From: Hofstenia miamia
Lineage: Eukaryota; Xenacoelomorpha; Acoela
Assembly: GCA_004352715.1 (NCBI GenBank)
Contig: SCFE01000050.1
Location: forward strand, 740,599-804,598
Direction: 5' to 3'
Length of the DNA stretch: 64,000 nucleotides
Below the pieces are notes generated by a model that worked only from the letters and a program-made list of their open reading frames with translations, was not told the DNA's origin and made no database searches. The position numbers and the translations under genes are program-made. Positions 38,501-53,500 of this stretch are shown one piece after another; within the stretch, counting starts at the first letter, position 1, and the number at the start of each line of letters is the position of its first letter.

Positions 38501-41500
38501 TCAAAATTCGAGACTGATACGTTTTTATCTTTTAAAAAGCGAATGTTTTCAGATTTTAATATATACATGTTAATGAACGTTATGTGCAACATAGAACTGC
38601 TAGAATTTTTGTGGAATTTGATAGAGGCACGTACTTTGTCAGTTCCCATAATATATTTCAATTATTTTCCGTAATCTAGACAGCAATTAAAATGTTCTCA
38701 CAATTTTATAAAATATGTGATGTAATTAGATTAAGTCAATATAAACGCGTTATATAGTCATGTTTATTGAGATTGTAATTGAATTAATTATACAAGTCTA
38801 TTTAAATCTATAACATTGTTTAAAAAAATATTTCGTGTTTGTGGGCGTTTGTATGTTCCATATCCATTTTTAATTTTTTTGGGCTCATTATGTGAGGGTA
38901 GGAAAATTGATGCTTATAAGTTGGTTGATGTCCTAATTTTCCTTCTCAATGTGAACGTATAGTAAGACAGTGGGAGTGTTGATTTCTAAATTTCGTGTCG
39001 AGTATCATCTAGAAATTTCGAGGATTTCTGAGTTGAATTTCTTATTGGTAAATGGAATCTGGGAAATAATTTGTCTCTTGCAACAATGAACAAAATTTGT
39101 TTGCGAATATTTAAAATACTTTCTCTCGACCATTAAGATTTTTTTCAAGCAAGTTTCGGGTTCGTTTCTACTTTTTGAGGATCGTTTATTAGTTTTATAA
39201 AAGTACTTCTTGCTATTGGTGTTTAGAATTCAATTAACGTGTTATAATATGAAATCTAATATTTTGGATTGCACCTAATGTAATTGGATCTGTCACACTT
39301 AACCATACGCTTGTTATGGGTGAAGTTTTATTCGTGTTTACAAATTCAGTTTTAAAAAATATTCAAGTGAATCTTTTTTTATGTGAATAATTGAAGCTCA
39401 TTCCATAATTTTGAAATTTGCATGGTTTTTTTACTTTCGTTTTCGTCTGACGATTACCCATTCAATTAAAGAATATTAACCTCACTTCTTTCTTTAATGC
39501 AACTTAATTTTTACGGTTAAAAAGGCAAGATTTTTTTAGCAATCAAGAGCCTTCAAAATTTTTACATGATTTATTAAAATGTTTTAAGATATAGTTTCGA
39601 TGTTTATCAAAAACTTGTTCTTGCTTGAATATGCCACATGATTTTTTTCGTCAATCGTTTAATTCTAATAAAACTATTCACTACCCACGCTCTAACCTTA
39701 TGTCTTTAAACCTAAATTAACCATAGTATATTTAAAGATGCACTGCATATATTATCCCATGCATATCTTTAAGGATAATATTACATAATATAAAAGCAGT
39801 TTTTGTAATTTACTGTCAGTTTCAAACATTTTGGTACCAAATTAATCCGCGCTTCTTAATTATACCCGTCCTCACGCCGGCTTAATCAGGAGCAGGTCGT
39901 CCGCGATTTTTAATCGCGGCACGTAACGAGCGTGATGAAACCGCAATCCCAATCNNNNNNNNNNNNNNNNNNNNNNNNNNNNNNNNNNNNNNNNNNNNNN
40001 NNNNNNNNNNNNNNNNNNNNNNNNNNNNNNNNNNNNNNNNNNNNNNNNNNNNNNNNNNNNNNNNNNNNNNNNNNNNNNNNNNNNNNNNNNNNNNNNNNNN
40101 NNNNNNNNNNNNNNNNNNNNNNNNNNNNNNNNNNNNNNNNNNNNNNNNNNNNNNNNNNNNNNNNNNNNNNNNNNNNNNNNNNNNNNNNNNNNNNNGTGAT
40201 TGCTCAAAAGCTATTCTACGTCAATTTCATTGAAAATACGTAAACGAGCGTGATGAAACCGCAATCCCAATCTGTGAACGTGATTGCTCAAAAGCTATTC
40301 TACACTAATTTCATTGAAAATACGAATTTTTAAAAAAAAGTTTTTTCATTCTCACCATTCCTAATGTGTAGGTAATTGGGAGGTCTAAAATTCATGGCAT
40401 CACCAGTTAGCCTTAACTTCTTTGTTTTCTGTAAATAGACCATCCAAGTTACTTTGAAGCGCGTTTTGTGCAAAGTCAGAATTCATCGTGGTGTTGGATT
40501 CTTTATCTAGTGCTGCTTACTGATTTTGGATAGCTTTATTAGTTTGTGAGTTACAATCGGTTAAAGTTTTTTAAAGAAACCTTATGCATTTTAAATAATT
40601 CGTAACAGTTTAAAGTTAATTTTTATCGATTTGGATACGAACATTTCTGAAAAGAATTTGCTAAAATTCGTTCTATCTAGATGGAATACCACATTCAAAT
40701 GTTACAATTTTTGTGCCTTTTAATTTCGGGTACGCATGCAGCATTTGTTTATTTAAGGTTAATTTTTGTTTTCATCTCATAAAGGTTAACATTTAGAAAA
40801 TTCATTGAATGTTTTAGGTTATCAACGTCTATCCCAACATGTCAATCCTTTCATGTCGCCTATTGAACCACGAAACCGTACGTCTAGCGTCATTAGCAAT
40901 CCTACCAATCAGCAAACTGCGGCGAGTGGTTCAGCCAATCAGACGACGCGTGTCATTTCTTTCAAGGACAGTCCCGATTACTCCATTATTCATTTCACTC
41001 CTCAGAGCACACAAAACCAACAACTGTGAGTGGAATTTTAATTCCTCCGTTTCTCTCCAGCACTCAAATTTAATTTTGGATTATATTGCTACTGTTTGTA
41101 GCCTGCGTGGATAAAATTATATTTCCATATCAATTAAGTTCTTAATTTAAAATTGTTTTAAAATTCTATTTCAGACTATAAATTCATTCAATTTACTATT
41201 CTATAATCTCTTCCATATAATTTTATTCACTGGTCATTCCCAAACTGAAATATTTATATTGCTTCGTAGAGATAATAGCTAAATTTCATTTAAGCCCACT
41301 CAATATGAATTCATTGAATTAACCGCTTCTTGAAAGATTTATATCAGTCTTGGGTTGTAATTTGGACGGTGAAATTAACCTTTACATGATTCTTGACATT
41401 TCCAATACAATGTTTTGTTTATTGACATCAAATAATGATTATTGTGAATATATTTTCGAAAGCCAAATTATTTTTGCATTCATCCCGAAAAATGCCTTCA

Positions 41501-44500
41501 AAAATATTTCACTCATTTTCGGTATTTTCCTTTTCACCAAAAAATGTTAATTATTATCCATATTATGTACCATTTCATTCAACTAACTAAATGTCGATAA
41601 AATAACTTTGAATGAGGGGTAATGTAAGTCAGGGAAGTTTTCATTTCAGAAGTCATCTTTACAAGATCTGAAAGCAAGCTTGTTCAAAAACTGACCTGAC
41701 TAAAGGTGATCTAGAATAAGATTGTTTAAAAAATCTATTTTTCATATATTATTCTGACCGATAATCTCTCGTAGTCCTCCTGTTACCGAATGGAGTTCTT
41801 TACCATTTGTTTTTATAATTAACGACGACTATTATTCGACAAAATCACAAACTTTACATATTTAGCACTGAGAATGCTGCATAGCAAATTTTTAAAGTGG
41901 ATATGAGACCTGTATATTAACATGAGGGAAAACTACTATAAAATTAGATGAATGAGAGAATGCTACAAAGATATCTTTAAAAATAAGATTATCAGACGAT
42001 GTTTTGATATCAGAAATTGTAAACAAAAACAATGCTTGTAAATACAAAATACATTGAGACATTGCTAAGTCCTGCTTCATAAGCCTTCAAAATAAAAAGG
42101 CCACAATTGATGTCCTATGATCTAGAATGCATTCATTCCCTGAGAATACATTAGAAGCTATGGAGTGTTGGCACAGTTAACCATGACATAGTACTAATAC
42201 ATGCATAGGAAATAAATTAATTGTTATGTATACATTCGTGAGGAGAGAGATCTAAACAAAAATTATCGAAATAATCTATTGATAGCCTTTTTGAAAAAGA
42301 TGTTGTCGACGATAAGATAGTGAACAAATCTGACTGAAATATAATCAATTGATAAAATCCTCCATATATTATATCAGAAACCGCTAGTTTTAAGATAACA
42401 GTAAAGTTGAATGTGATAATAAATTATTTTGTAAAAGAGCATTACAATGTTAAATTTAATTAAATACATATTAATATTCAACATTAATAAAATTATTAAA
42501 GTATTTAAAAAACAAGAATTTGGCTTATATTATTTGGTTTTGGTTTATTAAATGTCTTGCGTTATTGAAAATTCCTTAATATATACCCACTATTACCAAA
42601 TATCGCCCTGTCTAGTATTGTTATACAAAGGTAAACATTCATAAACAACACCTTCTCCAAGATCCATTATTGTATGACTCCCGTTATCGGAAGCATTACT
42701 TCACGCTTACACTAGACAGCTCTGTCTAATTTCCAAATGTTCGAATTCTGGATTTTAAATAAAATTTAAATTAATAAGTCATGAAATATTTTCGTGTTGT
42801 ATATTTGCAATGCTGTAGCATTGATGCATCCTTAAAACTATTTGATGGGTAATAATGTTTTTTTTGTTGCGAATGAACTTTGCCAGGGTGCCGTATTTTG
42901 ATGTAAAATTTATTTTTTCTTCTCAGTTAAAATATTCTACAATGAAGTTAAGAAATTTTAAATTATATTGCAAATTTATTGTACTAATTAATAGAAACTA
43001 TTATATGGATAAGATTCTAGTTTTAGTTTATTAAGAAGTGTGTGCGAAGAATTCGATCGAATTTTAGGCATAAAATATTTGGAGGATCTGTGCGGCTGAC
43101 AGCCATATACAGTACACGATTTTGAACATACGAATAAACAAGAAAATTCAAATAAACTTGAGGAACGACTAATGGGCTGAAAATAGTTTATTTCTGAACT
43201 TAGTGTTTTAATTGATAATTGTGTTCGAATTCAAAACGATTTATTTATTATGTACTATGAATTGAGAATATCTGACATCAAAAACTGTGTAATTGAAATC
43301 GTGGCTCGTGTCCAAAAAATGTTTAGCGATGGTTCTGTTCATTGCTTGTTTTAGATGAAATGACTTGCTTGCACAAAATTCGCGTAGATTAAAATAGATT
43401 ATCCATTAATGTCATTTAATTAAACACCAGCAATTTCTACTCAATAAAATAAGTGCTAATTTTTAAAGGTTTATTAAGAGTAGAAAAAAGTTGGTGCAGT
43501 ACCATTTTATGTGGGTTTTGAAGCTAATTGTACTTATTAAATTTATAAAAATGTTTTGATTTAATGATAGACTAAATTCCACTGAGAATTTTGTTTTTTT
43601 TCATCCTGATATCATAGATTTTGACTTGCACATTTTTTGTTTCAGAGCTCTCAGACATTCTGAATAAATTTTATTTTTTAAAACTTTAAAAAGCTTTTTA
43701 CTAAGAGGGTCATTTTTTATTTAATTTCAAAGTATTAATTTAAAGTATCAATTAAATACAAATTTTATTAGTATAATATCTAACTTTGCTTGAATTTGTT
43801 TCTAGATTGTTGTGAATTAAAAAGATTTCGTAAATATGTGGGATAGGATGTTTATTCAATGCTAATTGGTGTACATAAATCACCCCTATTTGTTTTTAAG
43901 AAGAAATTGCTTGTTTAAATTTTTTCAAATTTTATTTCTGTTGAATTAGTTTAAATGAAATTGAATATAATTGTAAATGCAGGTTATTTATCCTTTCATT
44001 GTTAATTCAAGAAATTAAGCAAAGATGGTGTTTCTGTTTCATTAACACCTACAAACTGTTGCAAATCCAATAAGGTTCGTCCAAAATTGTCTACACTTTC
44101 AGAATGCGAGAAGAGGAGTTAATGTGTGAAGTAATTTATTTTTACATTCTAGAATAAAATTCTTTCACATTTAAAAAAATATTTCTTTACATTGAATTTA
44201 ACTTGTTAAGTTAAAGCGTGGCTTAATTCTTAAAAATATTATTATATATATATANNNNNNNNNNNNNNNNNNNNNNNNNNNNNNNNNNNNNNNNNNNNNN
44301 NNNNNNNNNNNNNNNNNNNNNNNNNNNNNATATATATATATATGATTCTTAAATTTATTGATATAGAATGCCGTCAAATTCTCTAATGAGCAGACAGCCT
44401 CTTCCTATTCAACCTAAGATGACACCTCGCATGCCTCATCCAACTGTTCGTAATTCCGGGCATCTTACTAATGGTCTTCAGTATAAAACAATTCTTCCGC

Positions 44501-47500
44501 GGACTATCAACTCCAAACAACCTGTCATATCACAACATTCTATCAATACACTAGCCGCAGAATCTCGGCCTCATTTGAGACCACCAGTTCGACAACGTCA
44601 ACTGGTATGCTATTCAACTTAATGATGTTCACTTAGTAATTTTAACGTGAAATGGAAAAAAATTTATGAAAAAAGCAAAACTACATCAAATCAAATTCGC
44701 TTTGGTCAATGTCAATGTGTTTCCACTGATTCGATCAAAATTATTATAAAATTTATTACTAAGTAATTCGTAAAATGATGAGTTGGATTAAAAAATGAAG
44801 TATGTTAATTTTAATCATACAAACAAAATAATACAAGAATTTCTCAATTGAGTTCGGCCTGTAATGTTTTATCTCTTAATACGTTTCTGAATGAACGCCC
44901 GGGTTCTTACAAATAAAATATATTATCGATCTAAAATAATTTAAAATTGTTTATTCCTTAAAACCAATTTTCTGTTATGTAAGCAGTGACACGAAATAGA
45001 AATCGCAATTCGAAATGGTCAGAAGTTCCTTTGAACTTAAGCCATTTCTCGGCTGTACAGGTCGTAGTTTTATTTCCGTTATTCAAATAAATGTGCGAAC
45101 TTTCGAAAATTTCCGGTAATTTCAACCCGCTTCAAAAAGTTGAGGAGGATAATGTGGATCTATCTACTTGAAGTTTTACCCGAAACGACCATTTTTGGAT
45201 ATTAAGAAGAAACACATATAAAAAACCTACACTTGAAAAGGCCCTTGGAAAAACTATTCTCTAGCAAGTTTTTGCTTACGAGATGACCAACAATTATTCA
45301 AACACATTGAAATTGAAGAAATTTAGGAAATATCTTCTGAGGTCTGAGTCACATCATACATTGGTGAACCTCCTATTCAGTGACGTAAGACATCAATTTA
45401 CGGGTTATCGACGAAGGGTTTTAGCTGTAAATTTGAATTTCCTAATTACCATAAAGACCCATTTACAGAACAAGTTTTCCATTATGGCCTCCCATTAGCA
45501 TGTAAACGGAAATTTGCTAGAGATAATTGTGCGTAGGGAAAAGCTTAAAACCTTTGAAAATGTTCAGTTTCGTGGTTAAGAAAATAAATCATGAGAGAAA
45601 ACTTATTGTGTAAACGTCAATTCAGTACCCCTTATGGATTTTTGTATTTTAATAAGAAGCTGATTGGAGGAAATCTACTTGAGGTTAAAATAAACCAATG
45701 GCATTGCTCGCTAGAACTAAACATTCAACAAAAACGTTTGCAAGCAGTATTACACAATAAAATTGACATAAGAAACAGGAAAAAGCTATCAGGGAAACTT
45801 ACCGTGTAAACCAACCTAGCATTTAGTTAATCGGGTAATTGCCTTTTAAATGAAGATAAGGCGGGGACTATGCAATTGAATGGACTGGACACTGACAAAT
45901 AACGCTATCGCTTTATGAAAATAGGGCCCAATTTAAATTCATATTGAAATTCAAAACATCGTTCAGAGAGTTTTAGATTTTTGACAAGGTGGCGTGTTTA
46001 CAAAACCACATTGCAATATGTGTGCACGTTTAAATCCTTTTAGTATTTGTTATTGTATAACATTAGTGCAGTCGTTTACCAATTACCATGTTCATCATTT
46101 CGTTTCTGTAGTGTAGAGCTGAATATATCTTATATATGCCTTCCAAATGCTGTATTCCTGGTTGCACAAGAGGTTATAGAAACGATTTTCAGCAGTTTTT
46201 ATTAATCAATCGCCAAAAAATGTCTTTATTAAAATTACAGAGCATATGAGCTCAGAGATATTGTTTGAACACAATTTAATTTGTAAGCAAGGGCATGCCT
46301 GCTTTATATTAATTACCAAGAAGCTGTTTAATTCCTTTGCAAAAAATGTTGTCAATGACTTCAGCAAAAAGTAACTTAAAGCAATATTCGCCCCTCAAAG
46401 AAGCTTCAGAAAAGTTTCTAGTGTATAATTTTTGTAATTTTTGTGTTTTTTGGGTTTTTGTTTAATTCACTTTATAATTTGTTACAATTAAAATAACATT
46501 TTTCTATATAAATATAATTTTTTTTAATTTTTAATACTATAAAATGTATAAATCTAATAACTATTTGTTGAAATATGATAGATTTTTATCGAATACTTTG
46601 TTGATAATTGTATTGACATATATTTTTATGGGCTCTATTAGGATAAATGAAAACTCTGTGTCCATGTAAACGGTGCTTAAAAAACTTCGGGATCTCAGCC
46701 TCATAAATATTCTAATAACTGATAAACAACACGAATATTTGTAAACTCCTCTAATTAATTTAATTACAGAAGTTTATTGTTGTTTAATTAACTTTGCAAA
46801 TAATTTATTTTTGGCAATGTATTGTATTGCATTTGATAATTAACATCCCTGATGAACATTTCGCTTTGGAACATATTTTCAACAGTAATTGAGTTCTCTT
46901 TGTACGTGCGATGACGCAATCTACACTCATATCAGCATAAGGGATTATATCACTGCAATTAGTAGAATTTTTGTTCACGTCCAATCAACGATCTTTAATT
47001 ATCACGAATCAGATAAATCTCGATCACCTGCGGTTTCTTCACTTTCCAATCAGCATTTTATTTTATAAATGTCTCTTGTCTGCGGTCCAGGCGTTAGCTC
47101 CGAATTTAAGGTTGTTTCTTATTTGTATTTCTATTTCACTTTTGTAAATATTATACTGTATGACATATTTTCATTTGATCCTAAGTTGCATTTCATTTTT
47201 TCATGGATTATGTTTAACCCACCGAATGTCGCTTACCAAATTTACCTATTATTTCACTATTTGATTACTTTGTATTAATATATATATATTAAGAGCTCGT
47301 TATCAATAGTAAATGGACCTCCCGCCTTCCAGCAAGTTTTTATCTGGAGGCTACACTGGTCATATCTAGCACTGAATTTGTGATCATATTTTACTGCGGA
47401 CTACATTTATGTGTTCAAATGGACCTATAGCTAAAATTTGCTGGGCAGATTTTTTTTGATTACCTAAATATATCGGATCTTCTACAAAGCGCAAAGAGCC

Positions 47501-50500
47501 CTATATATATATATATATATATGTGTGTAATTAGCATTTCTGAAAAGTCTGAAGGGCATTTGATTTGATTTTAGTTAACTCTACCTTTTTTTACTATAGT
47601 TTTTTACTGGTTTGTTTTTTAGCATTCACAGCAACCACCTTCCTTACCACACATCACAAATCGTCCACCAGTAAATGGTCTAATACGACCAGTTACAATT
47701 TCTCCCACAGCTTTTTCAGATGGTCACACTCGCAGTATATCTTCGCGTGAAGACGTCAAATCAGAAGCATCAGTTATTGCAGGTACCTTTCCATCTTGCA
47801 TAATAATGACTTATTTTGTGAAAAATGGAGTATTAGTTTGAATCTTAGAACACTGAAATTAGCTGTTTTGTTCTTCGTGATCGTTTTCAGTAGTTTAAGC
47901 ACTGTCGTTCATTATTCATATAATAACACAATTCCCACCGCAACAGCTTATTGTCTATTGAATTTTAGTGTTCTCATAAAGTAAGATATACCCATTACTA
48001 AATTGAAATGTCTAATCAAATTTACCGTTTGTCAGGTGTCTCAATGTTCGAACTGCTTAATTTATTTTCCCAGCAATTCCAACATTTATAATCTAAAAAA
48101 TATGTCACGTTCAGAGATGAAGAGGGTCCTTTTTTATATTTCGCTGTTGAAAAATTTAAATTCAATTTTTGTGGTCTAACTATTTCAATGTTAAAGCTCA
48201 TACATGATATTGATATACATTAAGAATTTTTAGTTTTGTCTTTATTATCAAATATCTTAATAGACAGCTTCGGGGTTTCTCAGAAATATTTATAAATTCA
48301 GCACTTTCTTTTCCGGGATTAAATACTCGTTTTAATCCATTTCACTTCCTTTTAACAAATCTTTGACAAAATTAGTTAGTTATGGTTGTTCTATATCATT
48401 TATGAATCAGCCTCTTATCAATATATGTATTGAATATCGTATTTACTTACCTCATAAACTCATTTTACTTTCTTTGGCAATTCTAACGTTCATGTTAATG
48501 CACAGATGAGCCTTTGATTTCATTACTTTAGTGAATCATCTGTGGATTTTCTTTCATTAAATTAACTTCATTTTCTTCTGGTGTGCTATCATATGATTTA
48601 TTCCATAACATAAACTTTTAAAAGTCCATATTCAGCCTGTAAATTTTTGTGACAAATGAATTTTTATTGCATTATCTTTACAATTATTATAATATAAAAT
48701 GCAATCAAAATATATTCCTAGTGAGAACCAAATTTTCTGCATATTCACGCATATGTCAGGGCTTCCCATTATGCTGTTAACAGTAAAGAAGTTGTTCACA
48801 GCAAACTGCAATCTTACTGTTAACAGCTTCGAATTTTTATCTATACTATCTAAGAAAATAACTCGTAGATAGGCTATGACATTGCATGGATAGGAGCAGA
48901 GGCGTACACTGGGTGTTCTAACGGTCTTGATCATGGGAACATTTTGAAATATAGACCGTAAAAATGTATTTCCTGGCTTAGTTTTCTAAATATTTTAATT
49001 TTGTTGCCGAAAATTTTTTTGTTAACCAATCAAAATCAGTTTTGAAAAATGTCCCGTCTTGCATTCGCCACTGGATAGAAGAAAATAACATTGTTACTAA
49101 ACAGAATTAAAAGAAAGGCAATGTACTTTGAAAGAAACTATTAAAAACTAAATGTGAACTTCAAGGCGAATTTTAAAATAGATAGCATATCTGAAAAACA
49201 TATAGCACAAAGAACAAGTATAAAGATAAATAAAAACATTAGTAAATATGGCAACAACTCTTCTGATTGTATCACTATGCAAATACAATTCATCTAATCA
49301 TATAATATCTGATTGTACCAATAATATCTGAAAATTATACCAAATGAAATGTTGATAATCCTTTCTAGTTGATAAAGAGCTAGAAGTTAAAAGTTATAAA
49401 TGAGCACAGCACAATTGTAGACGATAGTAAATGAATATTCATGACTCTCCAAATATAAAATATAATTGATATGTTGAATCACCCTCTATCAATGGGGTTG
49501 TGGACGTACTATGTGCTTCAATTATCTTTATCAATGATTTCAACGTTGGTCTGAATTCTTGTGCATCTTTGATCGGCTTTTGAGGGAATTGCAAGGCATT
49601 CATCCAGTGTGAACAAAACAGATAATAGGCCAATGTGCCTGATTTTCATTTGCTGTTTTAAGCAGCTCTTAGTTGCTGTTTGCTGTAACAGCTTGCAGCT
49701 GTTAAATAAAATGTATTACATTTCATTCGATGAGAAAGAAACCTGTTTTTATGTTTTTCTTCCGACTTTTTTGAAAATTTAAATGTTCATTTGTTGGTCA
49801 CTCACAGATTTTTATGATAGATCCTTTCAATAGCTTCCTTTTTAAATTGTTCAACAGTCATTCAATATTTTTTGTAAGCTTTTCAATTTTCCAAAAATTT
49901 TCTGCTGAGATATATTATAAGGTCGAGTTCATATTGAAAGGTAATAGGCTTTTACTGCTAAAAGTGGAAATTTTTATGAAGTATTTATTTTATCCACAAA
50001 ATTGTCACTTTATTGTGTAGATTAAACTTTTTGTGAATCAGAGATGCAACTGTGTTGCCAGACCAAGAGTTTCTTTACCACCGTTTTTTGAAAGCCCTAA
50101 GAACCGAAAATTTTATTAAAATATTGTAATTTCCAGTTTTAAATTCAATTTGCAATATTGAAAACTCTGCTGCGGGTAAAGTTGCGCATAAAGACAAGTT
50201 TAGAGCTCACCAGGCCATTGCAGTGGTACAATTATTTTTTGGTTAAACGTATTTTGTTAATTAAACTTGCGCGCTAGGGGCACTTTCAAGAGTCCCGGAT
50301 TCTTTACCAGATCATATATGGCGGTCCGAATGAATGTCTAGTTTAATTAATTTTGAAAATTAAAGAAATTCAACTTCTAAATATGTTTCTTAAGTGGACT
50401 TATTTTTGGAGTTTTCGCTCTTAGCTAACAAAACGACATCACCAATAATAAGTTTAATTAAAGAATTGTTTTTCAATTACTGTTTTTACTTGTTTAGTTC

Positions 50501-53500
50501 ATTTAATTTTTTCTTCTACATGGTTTGAAATTGACTAATATTAAAGCAACATTGCTTAGAATAATATCTTGAGGTTAACTGGTAGGCAGTTTAACTGATT
50601 CGAAGCGCATTGATTTGTTAGTCAAGTAACGTTTAGAGAAATGAGACCATATTCATATAATTGACTTTGGAGAATAGCAAATTAGAAAAGAAATCAAATC
50701 TTAATCTTACTTTATTATAAGTCGTACGTTTATTAAATAACAGAAACCAGAGAGTAGCGTTAAAGTTGATAATATAATAACCGAAGTTTTATTTTTGCGA
50801 ATCTTTATTAGTGTTTATGTTGTAATATGCTATTTGAGGCAAAATGTGATTGAATGCTTTTCAAATAAGAGGATTTGGATTCTTTTGGGTGTAACATGAC
50901 TTTTTTCCTAGCTTTATCATCTCTCCAAATACCTATAATCATAGCAGTTTGTTTCGGTATTATAAAGAAAAATAGAGGCGACTAAGCACTGCTTCGCCAT
51001 TTCCATTTCTCTATGTTTATCCACCTCATTTTAGTTTTAATTCTTATAAACAATTTTATGGTGTTCTTGCTTTTCTTTATTCAGTGTATATTATTGAAGC
51101 ACTTCTAGCTCTGATCTTAATCTAAACTTTGAAATGACTGTAGATTCGCTGTTAATAAATCTGCTAGACACCTTAATTTATTGCAAAGAAAAACTATTTT
51201 TATACGGCTTACAGAAATTGTATTTGATATTTTTAAATTGCAACATTTATATTTCACTGTCCTACAAATGATTATCTGTTATCAGTATTGAATAAAACAT
51301 CAGGGATTTTATAGTCCTCTATTTGTGCATTCGGTATTTCTTGTTTAGTAGGCTTGTATCTATAGCGATATGGTGCCAACAAGTCAAGATTATAATATTT
51401 ATTAATAAAATGCTTTCCTGCAAATGAAAACTGAAGTAATGTTTACATTTGTAGCTTTCAGCGAAAGATTTTTGCAAGGGAGCTATGATGCATAGCAATG
51501 AGAACGTACACTTGTTGATATGTACCTATTTTTTAAATGCATTTTTGCTTGAAACTTGACAATGCAGTAGTTTTAAGTGAACTGAAAATATGTATTCCAA
51601 CATATGGGTTTTGACAGACGTCATGCCATTAAAAGATTGTTGTAACCTCCTCCTTCAGAATCATTTACCATAGCGCATCTCAAACGAGGACATCATGTAA
51701 AAGCAGGAGAATGTTTACATGTTCAAATTCAAATTGATTAGTGGTGCATGTATCTGCTTGTTGCTTTAACTGTTCAAGTCAGGAAACGTTTTTGTAGGTC
51801 AATTAATCATTTTGCTAATCATAGCAAACTGCTTAGTAAAATCTTAAAATCTTTATGGTTTTGGAAAGTAATTCAAAGATTATAACGCACACACAAACTA
51901 ATAGATATTCAAAATCTGAAAGCAACTTCTTTTAAAATCGCGATCGGTGGAGGACCAATTGAGCCCGAATCAATTGTACTTGTGTGTTCTGTTAAGGTTA
52001 GCTGTTTCTCATATCACACGGGCTCTAGAACACCTCATTAGCTGAATATTAGGTATGCAGAGAATTTGAACCTTTTAAAAACCGGAGTTTTCATTTACAA
52101 ATAGTTCATCGGTTCAATTCTCTTTAGTAATATTTTCATCATTAAACGGGAGCAAGTTCGGCTAAAGATGTGTCAGCTCCCCATGAAGTCCAAATTTCCT
52201 AATATGCTTTGAGAAAATTGTTTGAAGGTGTGGGGAAAATGGTTTGTCCTTTAAAAAGGGCATAGCCAGCTTAAGGTTAATCAATATAGCACACTAGTAT
52301 ATTTCATTAAGAATTCGCATCGCAGGCAATTTCCCGTCCATAGTTAAGCAGCGCCTACCTAATGAGTCATTTCATTTCAGCGACCAGGTATATTTTGCAC
52401 CTCCTACGTCCTTGTGGAATGTTGGAAAAGATCGAAATTTCCTACAATATTTCAGTTTTCCCAGTAAGAACTGACACACTGTGTTCATTAATGTTCCATA
52501 CTGCAAAGAAGCGTATATTAGGCTTAAAATATTTTTATGAATATCTCGTTTGTGTTTATTTCGTGAAGATTTGCTATAAACAAGTATATAATGGCATTTA
52601 TCTATCAGTTAGGGTTTTGTATTTTGAATTCTAATTTCCTCATTTACTATGCCTTCTATTGTTTCGTGTCTTACCAAAATAAAATTTCCCGCATAAATGT
52701 AGATTTTGATAATAAATTGCATGATTCGTAACCATTGTCAATTTAGTATCTCCCGTCAGACCGACATCGTGCGTTGCAGAATTCCAGCGGCCGAGTGAAC
52801 CGCTCGCACCGACTGCAGCCAATCGTCGACCAGTCAATCCTTCTCATCCGATGATCGCTTTTCGCCGTTTGGTACCTTCTCCCATCACACAAAACAATCA
52901 CAGGTGCATTTTAATTGCCATTTCCCGTAGAAAGAGCTGGTGATGAAAATTTATTTCTACAACTATTAGATGATTAATTTGTTATTACAGTAGCTCTATC
53001 TTTACATTCACATCACATTTTTTAACAATATTCTGCAATGCTTTTCACATCAGAAACAAAATAAGTAGGTTTTGATTTGGAATTCTTTTATTGTAAGCGC
53101 AAATCTATTGAAGATAAAGCTTTCTGATATCGCTTTTATATTTTGTTCTATGATTCCCAATGAACAGTTTTTAAATGCAGCTTCTTTGTTTTCCCATTTT
53201 TGTTTTGAGTTTAATTTTTTTGTACAGACACTATCCTGCCGCTTTTCAGCCTTCAATTGGCTTCCCAGATTGTAATAGATTTTTTAGCTGATAAGAGTTA
53301 TCTGTCAAATACAACAATGCGGCTTCAAATATAATTTCGTTTATATTCAGTAAAGATTCCAAGTTTTACCTTAAGCAAACGAACTATAGTCAGTTGAATC
53401 CCAGTACGTTACTACGTAAACCTGTTTTCCCTAAACTTTCTTTACACAGTGTTGAACATGGGTTTTTAACGTCGTTGTTGTCAATGCTGTTTCTACTTTC

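Noticed and set aside
39872-40243. Frames over 100 codons across the 241-N gap
   Set aside because: Mostly N; the flanks are repeat sequence.
52640-52837. Minus-strand frame reading RRLAAVGASGSLGRWNSAT
   Set aside because: Antisense of Sfmbt exon 5; the plus-strand frame has correct splice sites and phases.
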